In this document: positions 36,238 to 44,106 of the stretch, piece after piece
Layout of the letters: each line of letters opens with the position of its first letter
How positions within the stretch are numbered: the stretch's first letter is position 1
Assembly (NCBI RefSeq): GCF_025567365.1
Contig: NZ_JAOQJG010000007.1
Coordinates: 118,559-182,558 of the forward strand
DNA from: Anaerostipes amylophilus
GTDB lineage: Bacteria; Bacillota; Clostridia; Lachnospirales; Lachnospiraceae
Length of the DNA stretch: 64,000 nt
Direction of reading: 5' to 3'
Translations under genes and position numbers: made by a program
The notes under the pieces: generated by a model
The model's database searches: none
What the model was told of the DNA's origin: nothing
Seen by the model: only the letters and a program-made list of their open reading frames with translations

Positions 36238-36759
36238 CTATGGGCGGATCACTCCTGCACTCTTCCAAGGATAGAATCTAAAGACGACCCTTCCTGTAAT
36301 CTCTGCCCTCTTTACTGTACCAACCTCTTTGTATCTGCTGTCATTGCTGTTATCTCTGTTATCCCCTAGAACAAAATATTCATCTGATTTAAGATGCAGT
36401 TCTGACTTCAACTCACATGGATCCGTTGTATGATCCTTAGAATAATCTTTCACTTCTTTATTGTTCACATAAACTTTTCCTTTTGCGATCTTCACAGTTT
36501 CTCCTGGAAGTGCGATCACTCGTTTCACAAAAAACTGATCCCCGCCTTCTGGACCAGGAAATACGATAATTTCGTATCTTTTAGGATTACGAAAACGATA
36601 TGTCAGCTTATCTAACAACACTTGATCTTGGTCATGCAGCTGCAGCTCCATTGAATGCCCGCTTACTTTTGTTCTCTCTCCCACATATGTGATCATCAAA
36701 AAAGCAAATGCGATTGTGATCAGAATAGTTACCAGTAATCTTATTATACTTTTAAACAT
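36238..36759 (-). CDS. lepB: Signal peptidase I (first copy)
   Basis: A 173-residue membrane protease that removes Sec signal peptides. An N-terminal membrane helix (about 5-25) precedes the catalytic Ser in VSGHSMELQL, and the general-base Lys lies in DQFFVKRVIALPGE. The signature GDNRDNSNDSR is complete. It lies 26 bases from rbgA, and a second lepB lies on the other side of rbgA. Confidence 0.95.
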   Translation of the reverse strand: MFKSIIRLLVTILITIAFAFLMITYVGERTKVSGHSMELQLHDQDQVLLDKLTYRFRNPKRYEIIVFPGPEGGDQFFVKRVIALPGETVKIAKGKVYVNNKEVKDYSKDHTTDPCELKSELHLKSDEYFVLGDNRDNSNDSRYKEVGTVKRAEITGRVVFRFYPWKSAGVIRP

Positions 36760-36785
36760 TGTTTTACCTGCCCCATAAGAGACTT

Positions 36786-37643
36786 TTATGCCTCTTTTAT
36801 TTCCTCTGGAATTTCCAAAGAAATCTTTCCTAATTTCCCATTTCTGAATTCTTCTAGCAGAATCTTGGATGCTTTTTCGTAATCTAATTCATTTCCTTTC
36901 ATCTTACAATTACGATTCATTGCAACCTGCTCTAAAATCTTCACTTTGTCTTCGCTTTCATCTACCTGATAACGATCTGCTAAAATTCCTTTATAATGAC
37001 TTTTCAGATATTCGATCAGTTCAATTGCCATTTCATCTTGATTTAAAATCTCATCTCTGATAGACCCGATCAATGCAAGACGTAATCCAACCTGCTGATC
37101 TTCAAATTTAGGCCACAAAATCCCTGGTGTGTCTAATAATTCAATATTTTTATTTAACTTGATCCATTGTTTTCCTTTTGTAACACCTGGTTTATTTCCT
37201 GTCTTTGTACAGGCTTTTCCAACCAGACTATTAATAAAGGTTGACTTCCCAACGTTTGGAATTCCTGCGATCATTGCTCTGATCGGACGATTTTTAATTC
37301 CTCGTTTTCTGTCTCTTTCTAATTTTTCTTTGCACGCATCCATGACGATCGCCTGTGTCCCTTTGACACCTTTTCCGGATCTTGCATTTGTCCTTGCTAC
37401 ATAAAATCCTTTTTCTTTAAAATATTCTTCCCATTGTGCAGTCACTCGTTCATCCGCCATATCTGTCTTATTTAATAAGATCAGTCTTGATTTATTCGCT
37501 GCTAACTGGTCAATATCAGGGTTCCTGCTGCTTAGTGGAATTCTTGCATCCACAAGCTCGATCATGATATCGATCAGTTTCATATTTTCCTGCATCATAC
37601 GTTTTGCTTTGGTCATATGACCTGGGTACCACTGAAAATCCAT
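36786..37643 (-). CDS. rbgA: Ribosome biogenesis GTPase RbgA/YlqF
   Basis: A 285-residue GTPase needed for late 50S assembly. The G motifs are circularly permuted: LLNKTDMAD (G4) near residue 57 comes before the P-loop GIPNVGKSTFIN near 130 and DTPGILWP (G3) near 170. The N-terminus FQWYPGHMTKAKR is diagnostic. It lies between two signal peptidase genes in the rplS-lepB-rbgA-rnhB cluster. Confidence 0.96.
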   Translation of the reverse strand: MDFQWYPGHMTKAKRMMQENMKLIDIMIELVDARIPLSSRNPDIDQLAANKSRLILLNKTDMADERVTAQWEEYFKEKGFYVARTNARSGKGVKGTQAIVMDACKEKLERDRKRGIKNRPIRAMIAGIPNVGKSTFINSLVGKACTKTGNKPGVTKGKQWIKLNKNIELLDTPGILWPKFEDQQVGLRLALIGSIRDEILNQDEMAIELIEYLKSHYKGILADRYQVDESEDKVKILEQVAMNRNCKMKGNELDYEKASKILLEEFRNGKLGKISLEIPEEIKEA

Positions 37644-37667
37644 TTTTCTATCTCCTTCCCTCTGTTA

Positions 37668-38213
37668 TCACTGCCAGTATTTGATACCGACTTTTCCAAC
37701 AATATTTGATCTTTTTATATTTCCAACACTTGCACTTCTGGAGTCCTCACTATTATTGTAGTTATCTCCTACGACAAAGTACTGTTCGCTCTTTAATGTA
37801 ATTTCTTCTGATGCAAGTCCTGCGGATAAAATCTTTTGACTGGAATATGCTTTTGTTTTCTTTCCATTTACATAAATTCGTCCATTCTTGATCTGAACTT
37901 TTTCTCCAGGAAGTCCAACAACTCGTTTTACATAATAATTTCCATTCTTATCATCTGCCTTAAATACGATCACATCATATCTACTTGGTCCTTTGATCTG
38001 ATAGATCAAACGATTTACCAGATGCTTTTCACCTTTTTTGATCGATGGTGACATTGAATCTCCCTGAATCGTAAAACTGAAACATACGAATCGCACGATC
38101 AAAAATGCAAGTAACACAACACCTACAAATTTAAGTGCATATTGAATAATAATTTCTCTTTGCTGACGTTGTTTCTTACGCATCTGATAGGTCATTGTAT
38201 ATCCTTTCCTCAT
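37668..38213 (-). CDS. lepB: Signal peptidase I (second copy)
   Basis: A 181-residue signal peptidase with a basic, Gln/Arg-rich N-terminus, one membrane helix (about 25-45), catalytic Ser in IQGDSMSPSI and Lys in YYVKRVVGLPGE. The signature is GDNYNNSEDSR, with Tyr instead of the common Arg after Asn. AAAGGAG precedes the start at 38213; an internal ATG at 38195 also has a good ribosome site. It is a paralogue of the gene at 36238-36759 rather than a recent duplicate. Confidence 0.93.
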   Translation of the reverse strand: MRKGYTMTYQMRKKQRQQREIIIQYALKFVGVVLLAFLIVRFVCFSFTIQGDSMSPSIKKGEKHLVNRLIYQIKGPSRYDVIVFKADDKNGNYYVKRVVGLPGEKVQIKNGRIYVNGKKTKAYSSQKILSAGLASEEITLKSEQYFVVGDNYNNSEDSRSASVGNIKRSNIVGKVGIKYWQ

Positions 38214-38269
38214 AGAGAACTCCTTTCCTTATATAATTTCTCTGTGTGATATTATATAGCAAAATCCTA

Positions 38270-38307
38270 TATAATAAAACAGGGATAAGCTTATACAGCC
38301 TATCCCT
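38270..38307 (-). terminator. Intrinsic terminator after rplS
   Basis: On the minus strand AGGGATAGGC pairs with GCTTATCCCT and is followed by GTTTTATT. Confidence 0.75.
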
Positions 38308-38330
38308 CTCTTTTGATAATCTCTGTCTGA

Positions 38331-38678
38331 TTATACTCTTTCTTTTACTTTTGCTGCTTTACCAACACGATCACGTAAGTAGTATAATTTAGCACGTCTT
38401 ACTTTACCACGTCTTACTACTTCAATCTTTTCGATGATTGGAGAATGTACTGGCCATGTTTTTTCAACACCAACACCACTTGCCTGTTTTCTTACAGTAA
38501 ATGTTTCGCGTGCTCCACCATTCTGTCTTTTGATGACTGTTCCTTCGAAAACCTGGATTCTTTCACGGTTTCCTTCTTTTACTTTCGCGTGAACTCTTAC
38601 AGTGTCTCCTGTTTTGAATTCAGCAACTTCTCTTAACTGTGCATCTTCGATGCTTTTAATAATATCCTGTGCGCTCAT
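38331..38678 (-). CDS. rplS: 50S ribosomal protein L19
   Basis: A 115-residue ribosomal protein at the 30S/50S interface. It contains the family core FEGTVIKRQNGGARETFTVRK, quoted in part, and SPIIEKIEVVRRGKVRRAKLYYLR. CAAGGAGGAACAACA stands before the ATG at 38678, which decides the start against the longer frame. It has its own promoter (38760-38788), separating it from trmD by a HAD gene. Confidence 0.97.
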   Translation of the reverse strand: MSAQDIIKSIEDAQLREVAEFKTGDTVRVHAKVKEGNRERIQVFEGTVIKRQNGGARETFTVRKQASGVGVEKTWPVHSPIIEKIEVVRRGKVRRAKLYYLRDRVGKAAKVKERV

Positions 38679-38759
38679 TGTTGTTCCTCCTTGAACGTTT
38701 TTAGATGTTCTTAATACCAAATGTAACAGAGGACCATCCATATTTATAACAACTTGAAC

Positions 38760-38788
38760 ATATTATCATATTTTTTTGTATGCTGCAA
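38760..38788 (-). promoter_or_regulatory. Promoter of rplS
   Basis: TTGCAG (38783-38788) and TAATAT (38760-38765) with a 17-base spacer on the minus strand, leaving an 80-base leader before the L19 start. Confidence 0.6.
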
Positions 38789-38848
38789 GCCTTTTTTTGT
38801 ATTTTTTTCAATTCAGATATCTTTATATGCTTGCTCTATATATTAGTA

Positions 38849-39688
38849 TTAAATTAATACAAATTTCTCCATCGCCTTGGCAACACCATTTTCCTCATTC
38901 GTTACCGTAATATAATCTGCAATCTCTTTTATTTCATCGATTCCATTTTCCATGGCTACAGAAAATCCTGAGCATTCTAATAATTCCCTGTCATTATCTG
39001 CATCTCCACAGCCCATGACCTCTTCCCTTTTAATTCCAAGACTCTTAGCCAAATGAAGAAGCCCATCTCCTTTATTACATCCTTTTTTGGAGATTTCAAT
39101 GTTCTTTGGAAGAGAACTTGAATACTGGATATCATCAAATCTTTCTAATGCTTTCCAGACCTTTGCTCTTTCTTCCTTTGTACGAAATAATAAAGTTATT
39201 TTCTCTACTGTTTCCGTCTTGTCATGTTCTTTTAAAAAATCTTCCAGATCATTGATCAGTTTTCTTGAATTATGAATGATCGCTTTCGTATTAGAATCTA
39301 ATTGATAATAATCAACATTTTCCATGTCTTTTCTCGCAGCATATGATTGTCCATTCATACTGTAACTTTGCATTACATCAAATTGTTTTAGAAAATCCAT
39401 TAATTCCAAAATCCTTTTTTGCTCAAACTGATTTTTATAAAGAACTTTCTTTTCTTTTAAATCATAGATTGTCGCCCCATTACTGAAAATCCCATAACGG
39501 ATTTCTTCCATATCTTTTAATTCTTGTGGAAGTGCATTGACCGCTCGTCCTGTTGCAGGTGCAAAAACAACACCTTGACTAACCGCACGTCGGATGACAT
39601 TCTGTGTATATTGTGTGATCTTACGTTCTCTATTTAAAAGGGTTCCATCCATATCAACCGCAACAAGTCTGATCTTACTTGTTCCCAT
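38849..39688 (-). CDS. Cof-type HAD phosphatase
   Basis: A 279-residue HAD hydrolase of the Cof/YidA group (cap IIB). Motif I is VAVDMDGTLLN, motif III/IV is GCNKGDGLLHLAKSLGI with MGCGDADNDRELLECSG. Such enzymes dephosphorylate sugar phosphates or cofactors; the substrate is not predictable. The preferred ATG at 39688 overlaps the end of trmD. It separates trmD from rplS, which are adjacent in most bacteria. Confidence 0.88.
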   Translation of the reverse strand: MGTSKIRLVAVDMDGTLLNRERKITQYTQNVIRRAVSQGVVFAPATGRAVNALPQELKDMEEIRYGIFSNGATIYDLKEKKVLYKNQFEQKRILELMDFLKQFDVMQSYSMNGQSYAARKDMENVDYYQLDSNTKAIIHNSRKLINDLEDFLKEHDKTETVEKITLLFRTKEERAKVWKALERFDDIQYSSSLPKNIEISKKGCNKGDGLLHLAKSLGIKREEVMGCGDADNDRELLECSGFSVAMENGIDEIKEIADYITVTNEENGVAKAMEKFVLI

Positions 39689-40394
39689 TGTTTTCTTCCA
39701 TCTCCTTCTCATATGCTTCCCAAAGATCTGGTCTTCTCTCTTTGGTTCGTTTCACTGACTGTTCATGTCTCCATTTGCGGATATTCTCATGATGCCCTGA
39801 GAGAAGGACTTCTGGTACTTCTTTATCTAAGAATACAGGTGGTCTTGTGTACTGCGGATATTCAAGCAATCCATTTTCAAAGGATTCATCCCCTGCGGAA
39901 TCATCATTATGTAAGACTCCTGGAACCAGTCTTGAAATCGAATCAATCATAACCATTGCTGGAAGTTCACCTCCAGTCAATACATAATCCCCAATAGATA
40001 CATAATCTGTAACGATCTCTTCTAAAACTCTCTCATCGATTCCTTCATAATGTCCACATAAAAAGACCAATTCTTCTTCCTTTGCAAGTTCTTTTGCCAT
40101 CTCCTGATGAAACGTTGTTCCCTGCGGAGTCAAATAAACGACTCTTGGCTTTTTCTTCATGTTTTTTGTAAGATCTTTATACGCACGATAAACCGGCTCC
40201 GGCTGCATCACAAGTCCAGCTCCACCTCCATATGGATAATCATCTACTTTCATATGCTTATTGGTAGAATAATCACGGATATTAACCGCATTGATCTCAA
40301 GAAGTCCTGCATCGATCGCTCTGCCGATAATACTTGTATTAAGCCCATCCATTACCATCTTTGGAAACAATGTTAATATATGAAATCTATTCAT
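39675..40394 (-). CDS. trmD: tRNA (guanine(37)-N1)-methyltransferase
   Basis: A 239-residue SPOUT methyltransferase that methylates G37 of tRNA. The trefoil-knot SAM site is visible in CGHYEGIDERV and SIGDYVLTGGELPAMVMID, with YPYGGGAGLVM near the N-terminus. It overlaps rimM by eight bases, the conserved rimM-trmD pairing. Confidence 0.97.
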   Translation of the reverse strand: MNRFHILTLFPKMVMDGLNTSIIGRAIDAGLLEINAVNIRDYSTNKHMKVDDYPYGGGAGLVMQPEPVYRAYKDLTKNMKKKPRVVYLTPQGTTFHQEMAKELAKEEELVFLCGHYEGIDERVLEEIVTDYVSIGDYVLTGGELPAMVMIDSISRLVPGVLHNDDSAGDESFENGLLEYPQYTRPPVFLDKEVPEVLLSGHHENIRKWRHEQSVKRTKERRPDLWEAYEKEMEENNGNK

Positions 40395-40902
40395 CTAATA
40401 ATCCTTTCATCACATGAACTGTAATCTCGCCTTTTTGAAGATCTACTTTCTTGATACATTCTCTGATCGCCGGAAGCAAAATTTCTTTCCCATCTTCCAT
40501 TTTCACTTCATAGACATCATTTGCACCCGTCTGTAAAACATCTGTTAATTTTCCAAGAACTTCTCCATTATCCTCTCTGATCACAGAAAGGCCGATCAGA
40601 TCTGCAATAAAGTATTCATCTTTACCAAGAGGCACTGCCTGATCTCTTGTAACAAACAGTCCTTTTCTCTTATACATCTCTACTTCATTAATATTTGTAA
40701 ATTCTTTAAATTTTAAAACTGGCTGATTCTTTACGAATTTACATGATACTACATGTAATAATTTTCTTTCTTTTCCTGTATCTAAATATACTTCTTTTAA
40801 TTTCTTAAATCGTTTGATATCATCTGTCATCGGAAATACTTTGACTTCCCCTGCGATACCATGTGTGTTCGCGATCGCTCCTACTTGTAAGAATTCTTCC
40901 AT
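40387..40902 (-). CDS. rimM: 16S rRNA processing protein RimM
   Basis: A 171-residue 30S assembly factor. It opens with FLQVGAIANTHGIAGEVKV and has the C-terminal PRC-barrel segment with DVYEVKMEDGKEILLPAI. The frame extends to 40920, but ATG at 40902 has AAAGGA eight bases upstream and fits the family start. rpsP and khpA, which normally precede it, are absent; a promoter (40938-40966) and a family B repeat (40975-41167) lie there. Confidence 0.95.
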   Translation of the reverse strand: MEEFLQVGAIANTHGIAGEVKVFPMTDDIKRFKKLKEVYLDTGKERKLLHVVSCKFVKNQPVLKFKEFTNINEVEMYKRKGLFVTRDQAVPLGKDEYFIADLIGLSVIREDNGEVLGKLTDVLQTGANDVYEVKMEDGKEILLPAIRECIKKVDLQKGEITVHVMKGLLDE

Positions 40903-40937
40903 AAGTTTAATTCCTTTCATTTATTTTCTTCTTATTT

Positions 40938-40966
40938 ATTGTATAGAAAGGTTTGGGAAAACTCAA
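40938..40966 (-). promoter_or_regulatory. Promoter of rimM-trmD
   Basis: TTGAGT (40961-40966) and TACAAT (40938-40943) spaced by 17 bases on the minus strand. It begins only nine bases from the end of the family B repeat. Confidence 0.75.
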
Positions 40967-40974
40967 CTAGTTTT

Positions 40975-41167
40975 TAAATTTTAATTTACGTAATCGAAAC
41001 CACTACCGGATGTGTATGGAGAACAGTATTTACTGTAAATTAGTTTTTTCATGACAGAAGATATGAAGTTTGAATGTATCTCAAACATCTCATCAAATCG
41101 GTGTTCTTAAGTTCCTTTGATCTTCTGTTAACGAATACAAAAGCCTACCGTCGCAAATTAGAATTTA
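40975..41167. repeat. Family B repeat, copy 1, with terminal inverted repeats
   Basis: A 193-base element bounded by TAAATTTTAATTTACG (40975-40990) and the complement of TAAATTCTAATTTGCG (41152-41167). The interior matches 48711-48885 over about 170 bases, including the shared ATCGAAACCACTACCG and CATCAAATCGGTGTTCTTAA. Internal complementary pieces (CAGAAGAT and ATCTTCTG) suggest a folded structure. There is no room for a transposase. The right terminal repeat contains the TAA stop of the methionine synthase remnant. Confidence 0.8.
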
Positions 41168-41525
41168 TCCCCACACTTCTTCTGCGATTTCTTTTACAAG
41201 TTTAAGTTTCGCCCACTGCTGTTCTTCTGTCAGTTTATTTCCGATCTCGCATGACGCGAATCCGCACTGTGGGCTTAAATATAGGCGGTCAAGTGGTACA
41301 TATTTTGCTGCTTCATGAATTCTTGCGATCACTTTTTCTTTGTCTTCTAGTTCTGGTGTTTTTGTAGTCACTAGTCCTAAAACTACTTTCTTATCTCCGC
41401 TTACTTTCGCAAGTGGCGCAAATCCTCCTGATCTCTTATCATCATATTCCAGATAATATGCATTGACTGATTATCTCTGTGCGTATCAACTCTTACATAA
41501 TCGATCCTGGTTCCAATGTCCATTC
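41165..41525 (-). pseudogene. Remnant of cobalamin-independent methionine synthase-like gene (MetE/YxjG)
   Basis: The last 100 or so codons of a YxjG/YxjH-type methyltransferase are readable: AYYLEYDDKRSGGFAPL then VVLGLVTTKTPELEDKE, then LDRLYLSPQCGFASCE with the zinc-ligand Cys. An upstream piece, MDIGTRIDYVRVDTHRDN, is in a different frame, so a frameshift or deletion lies near 41465. The N-terminal two thirds are gone; sequence from about 41530 is repeat. The remnant is flanked by family B and family A repeats, which may have mediated the loss. Confidence 0.8.
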
Positions 41526-41588
41526 TTAATCACCTGATACGTCGGTAAATTTTCTAATCTTGTGAATTGTCCACACGATTGACTTCAG

Positions 41589-41817
41589 GTATATGATAAA
41601 AAATAAATAAACGATCGGAAGAGCAGCATTAGAATTTTGCCACGTTTTTTGCGGATTCGAAGCTGGCTTGGTGCGATGTTTGAGCCTCAAAGAATTCAAA
41701 TTTGAATACCCTTGAAAGCGAGTTTCGCAAGGAAAGCCAGCGAATCAGCGATCTGCAAAAACGTGAGTAAAATTCTCTAGCTACTCTTCCGATCGTTTAT
41801 TTATTTTTATCATATAC
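41589..41817. repeat. Palindromic repeat, family A, long copy
   Basis: A 229-base element whose 35-base ends are inverted repeats with core ACGATCGGAAGAG. The inside is also an imperfect palindrome: AGAATTTTGCCACG near 41630 pairs with CGTGAGTAAAATTCT near 41762, and GGATTCGAAGCTGGCTT pairs with AAGCCAGCGAATC. The whole element can fold into one very long hairpin. Copy 1 (1-83) has the same ends but only 16 central bases. There is no open reading frame. Both copies stand in the same orientation, 3' of minus-strand genes. Confidence 0.85.
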
Positions 41818-41841
41818 TCGAAATCTACAGTTGGCCAATTA

Positions 41842-41857
41842 CAAAATTTAAAATTTA
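41842..41857 (-). repeat. Stop-codon-overlapping repeat-end motif at pepD
   Basis: The minus strand reads TAAATTTTAAATTTTG from the pepD stop codon, then the same GTTGGCCAA-type palindrome and TCGAGTATATGAT link to the family A element as at the ABC ATPase gene. Confidence 0.6.
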
Positions 41858-43306
41858 TTTCAATGCCGCCAATGTCTTAACAACCAGTTCCCATGTACGT
41901 TCCGTAGATGAAATACTCAATACTTCATTTGTCGTATGAATATGTTCCATCTGAGGACCAAAGGATACCGCATCAAGTCCTGGTAATTTTGAAGCAAAGA
42001 TTCCACATTCCAGTCCTGCATGAATTCCTTCAACCACAGGTTCTTCTCCATTGTATAAATCTTTGTATGCCTCAACCATAACTTCGCGTAGTCTGGAATC
42101 TGCTTTATACTCCCATCCTGGATATGGTCCTACGATTTCTATCTCTCCACCTAATGTTTCAGACAGAGATGTCAATTGAGCGATCAGATACTGTTTCTCT
42201 GTTTCACTGGAACTTCTAACTGCAAATGTCATCTGTACTTCAGAATCTTTCGTTGTTAAAATCCCCATATTTAGTGATGTCTGTACCAATCCTTCAATCT
42301 CTGGATTCATTCTCTGAACACCATTTGGCATATGAACCATTGCAGTCACTACTGCAAATGTTGTATCTTCTGTAAATGTCTCTACGTCAGCAGTTTCTTT
42401 TACATTTACTGTTAATCTTGCACCAGGATCTGTCACTTTATATTCTTCTTTGATCTGTGCAAATGTATTTTCAATGATCTGTTTTGCTTCTTCTACTTCT
42501 TCTGGCAGTACTGCAACAGATGCTTCGCTGAATTTCGCGATCGCATTGTCTTTTTCTCCACCATTTACTGAAACAAGCTGCATTTCAACCTCATTGAACA
42601 AACTTAACAACACTCTTGCCATTGCACAGTTTGCATTCATACGTCCTTTGATGATCTCAACTCCAGAATGTCCACCTGTAAATCCATCCATTTTAATCTC
42701 GATGACTGATGCATTGACTGTTTCTGTCTCATATGGAATCTTGCAGATCACAGATGCTCCACCTGCACAGCTGACTGTGAATACGCCCTCATCTTCAGAG
42801 TCCATATTCATAAATAAACGTCCTTTCAGATCAGAAACATCAATGGTTGCTGCTCCTAACATACCGATTTCTTCATTGACTGTGAAAATCGCTTCAATCG
42901 GTGGATGTGCCATTTCTTCATCATCTAATACGGCAAGTGTGTATGCAACGGCAATTCCATCATCTCCACCTAAGGAAGTTCCTTTGGCTAAAATATAATC
43001 TCCATCAATTTCTAAGTCTAATCCTTCTTTTTCCATATCTTTGTCGCAGTCTGATTCTTTCACTGCTACCATATCCATATGTCCCTGAAGGATGACTGGA
43101 TCAGAATCTTCATACCCTTTTGATCCATCTTTCCAGATGATCACATTTAAATCTTCATCCTGTCTGTATTTTAATCCATGTGCTTTCGCAAAATCTACCA
43201 GATAATCACTGATCTGCTGTAAATTTCTTGACCCATGAGGGATTGCACAAATCTCCTCAAAATATTGAAATACTTTGTTTGGCTGTAATTCTCCTAATAC
43301 TGACAT
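41855..43306 (-). CDS. pepD: Aminoacyl-histidine dipeptidase (Xaa-His dipeptidase)
   Basis: A 483-residue M20 metallopeptidase cleaving Xaa-His and other dipeptides in the cytoplasm. Metal and catalytic residues appear in LQGHMDMVA, SLGGDDGIAVAYTLA and TVNEEIGMLGA, with a dimerisation domain in the middle and GLECGIFASKLPGLDAVSFGP near the end. AAGGAGG before ATG at 43306 decides the start; the longer frame would run into the preceding gene. It lies downstream of an OPT peptide transporter and a PqqD-family protein, consistent with peptide use. Confidence 0.95.
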   Translation of the reverse strand: MSVLGELQPNKVFQYFEEICAIPHGSRNLQQISDYLVDFAKAHGLKYRQDEDLNVIIWKDGSKGYEDSDPVILQGHMDMVAVKESDCDKDMEKEGLDLEIDGDYILAKGTSLGGDDGIAVAYTLAVLDDEEMAHPPIEAIFTVNEEIGMLGAATIDVSDLKGRLFMNMDSEDEGVFTVSCAGGASVICKIPYETETVNASVIEIKMDGFTGGHSGVEIIKGRMNANCAMARVLLSLFNEVEMQLVSVNGGEKDNAIAKFSEASVAVLPEEVEEAKQIIENTFAQIKEEYKVTDPGARLTVNVKETADVETFTEDTTFAVVTAMVHMPNGVQRMNPEIEGLVQTSLNMGILTTKDSEVQMTFAVRSSSETEKQYLIAQLTSLSETLGGEIEIVGPYPGWEYKADSRLREVMVEAYKDLYNGEEPVVEGIHAGLECGIFASKLPGLDAVSFGPQMEHIHTTNEVLSISSTERTWELVVKTLAALK

Positions 43307-43319
43307 CTCTATGTCCTCC

Positions 43320-43664
43320 TTATTTTTTATGCATTTTATAACGACTACCCTCTTTTTCAAGCTGGTTCGTCTTCAGCATATATTCTACAAGTTTTTTTGC
43401 ATAGTCTCTCTTATCCTTTACAACCGCTCTATTTCTTGAAAATGGCTGTTTTGCTTCGAGACCTTCGCAAATTTGTTCCACTTGTGAAATTGTAATGTAT
43501 TCATTTTGTTTTAAATACTTTTTTATTTTATCCTGTCCTTTGCTAAAAAGCAAATTCATCAGGTCATTTGTCTGATTCTTTTGTTTAACGATTCCCCATC
43601 CATATAGGATCATCGTCGCTATGGCAAATAAAACAATACCTATGATCGCTGTTGATAATTTCAT
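43320..43664 (-). CDS. Membrane-anchored hypothetical protein with winged-helix-like C-terminus
   Basis: A 114-residue protein I do not recognise. Residues 5-25 form one membrane helix (TAIIGIVLFAIATMILYGW). The C-terminal part (about 45-110) is basic and helical, with KYLKQNEYITISQVEQIC and a final LEKEGSRYKMHKK that resemble a small winged helix. It is 13 bases upstream of pepD and 26 bases downstream of the PqqD-family gene, so co-transcription is likely. Confidence 0.75.
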   Translation of the reverse strand: MKLSTAIIGIVLFAIATMILYGWGIVKQKNQTNDLMNLLFSKGQDKIKKYLKQNEYITISQVEQICEGLEAKQPFSRNRAVVKDKRDYAKKLVEYMLKTNQLEKEGSRYKMHKK

Positions 43665-43690
43665 TTTAAATTCCTTTTACCTAATAAGGT

Positions 43691-44029
43691 TTATTCTTCA
43701 AAAATAATGTATTTGTTTCTTTCTAAAATTGCAAAATATTGTGACAATCTCTCGTATAATTGTGTCGCTGCACCTTCATGAGCGCTTTCAAGTTCTTTCC
43801 CTATCTCGTAAATACTTTTCTTTCCATCGATCTTCTGCCACACAAAACTTCCATATTCATCTAATTTGATGAAACTATATCGTGGCCTTTTAAACAATTT
43901 CTGTGCGATTGTATTATAGAATCCCTTATTTTCTACAGTGATTTCTACAATTCCATCTTCTAATACTTCCCATTTCATATCATTGATCTTCGGGATATGA
44001 TCAATATAATTCTTCTTATCTTTCATCAA
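43691..44029 (-). CDS. PqqD-family protein (RRE-like peptide-binding fold)
   Basis: A 112-residue PqqD-like protein. The middle matches the fold: SFIKLDEYGSFVWQKIDGKKSIYEIGKEL, quoted in part as DEYGSFVWQKIDGKKSI. In known systems PqqD domains bind leader peptides for radical SAM enzymes, but no such enzyme or precursor is nearby. It sits between the OPT transporter and the pepD group; a hairpin (44046-44080) precedes it. Confidence 0.8.
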   Translation of the reverse strand: MMKDKKNYIDHIPKINDMKWEVLEDGIVEITVENKGFYNTIAQKLFKRPRYSFIKLDEYGSFVWQKIDGKKSIYEIGKELESAHEGAATQLYERLSQYFAILERNKYIIFEE

Positions 44030-44045
44030 TTCACCTTTTTATTTA

Positions 44046-44080
44046 GAAAGCACTACTGCGTGATCGCAGCAGTGCTTTCT
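44046..44080. other. Strong hairpin between the OPT and PqqD-family genes
   Basis: GAAAGCACTACTGCG pairs almost perfectly with CGCAGCAGTGCTTTC around four bases. No T-run follows on the minus strand, so it is a weak terminator candidate. It may block mRNA decay or attenuate read-through to the PqqD gene. Confidence 0.6.
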
Positions 44081-44106
44081 TCTCACTGAAATACATATTT
44101 ATTTTA

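Noticed and set aside
1..41817. GATCGGAAGAGC inside the family A arms equals the start of a common sequencing adapter
   Set aside because: The match lies inside 30-35-base inverted arms with native A/T-rich extensions on both sides, appears in both orientations at two loci and continues into shared flanks. Adapter carry-over would not create this symmetry.
44046..44080. Terminator after the OPT gene
   Set aside because: The stem is strong, but no T-run follows on the transcribed strand, so it is listed only as a hairpin.
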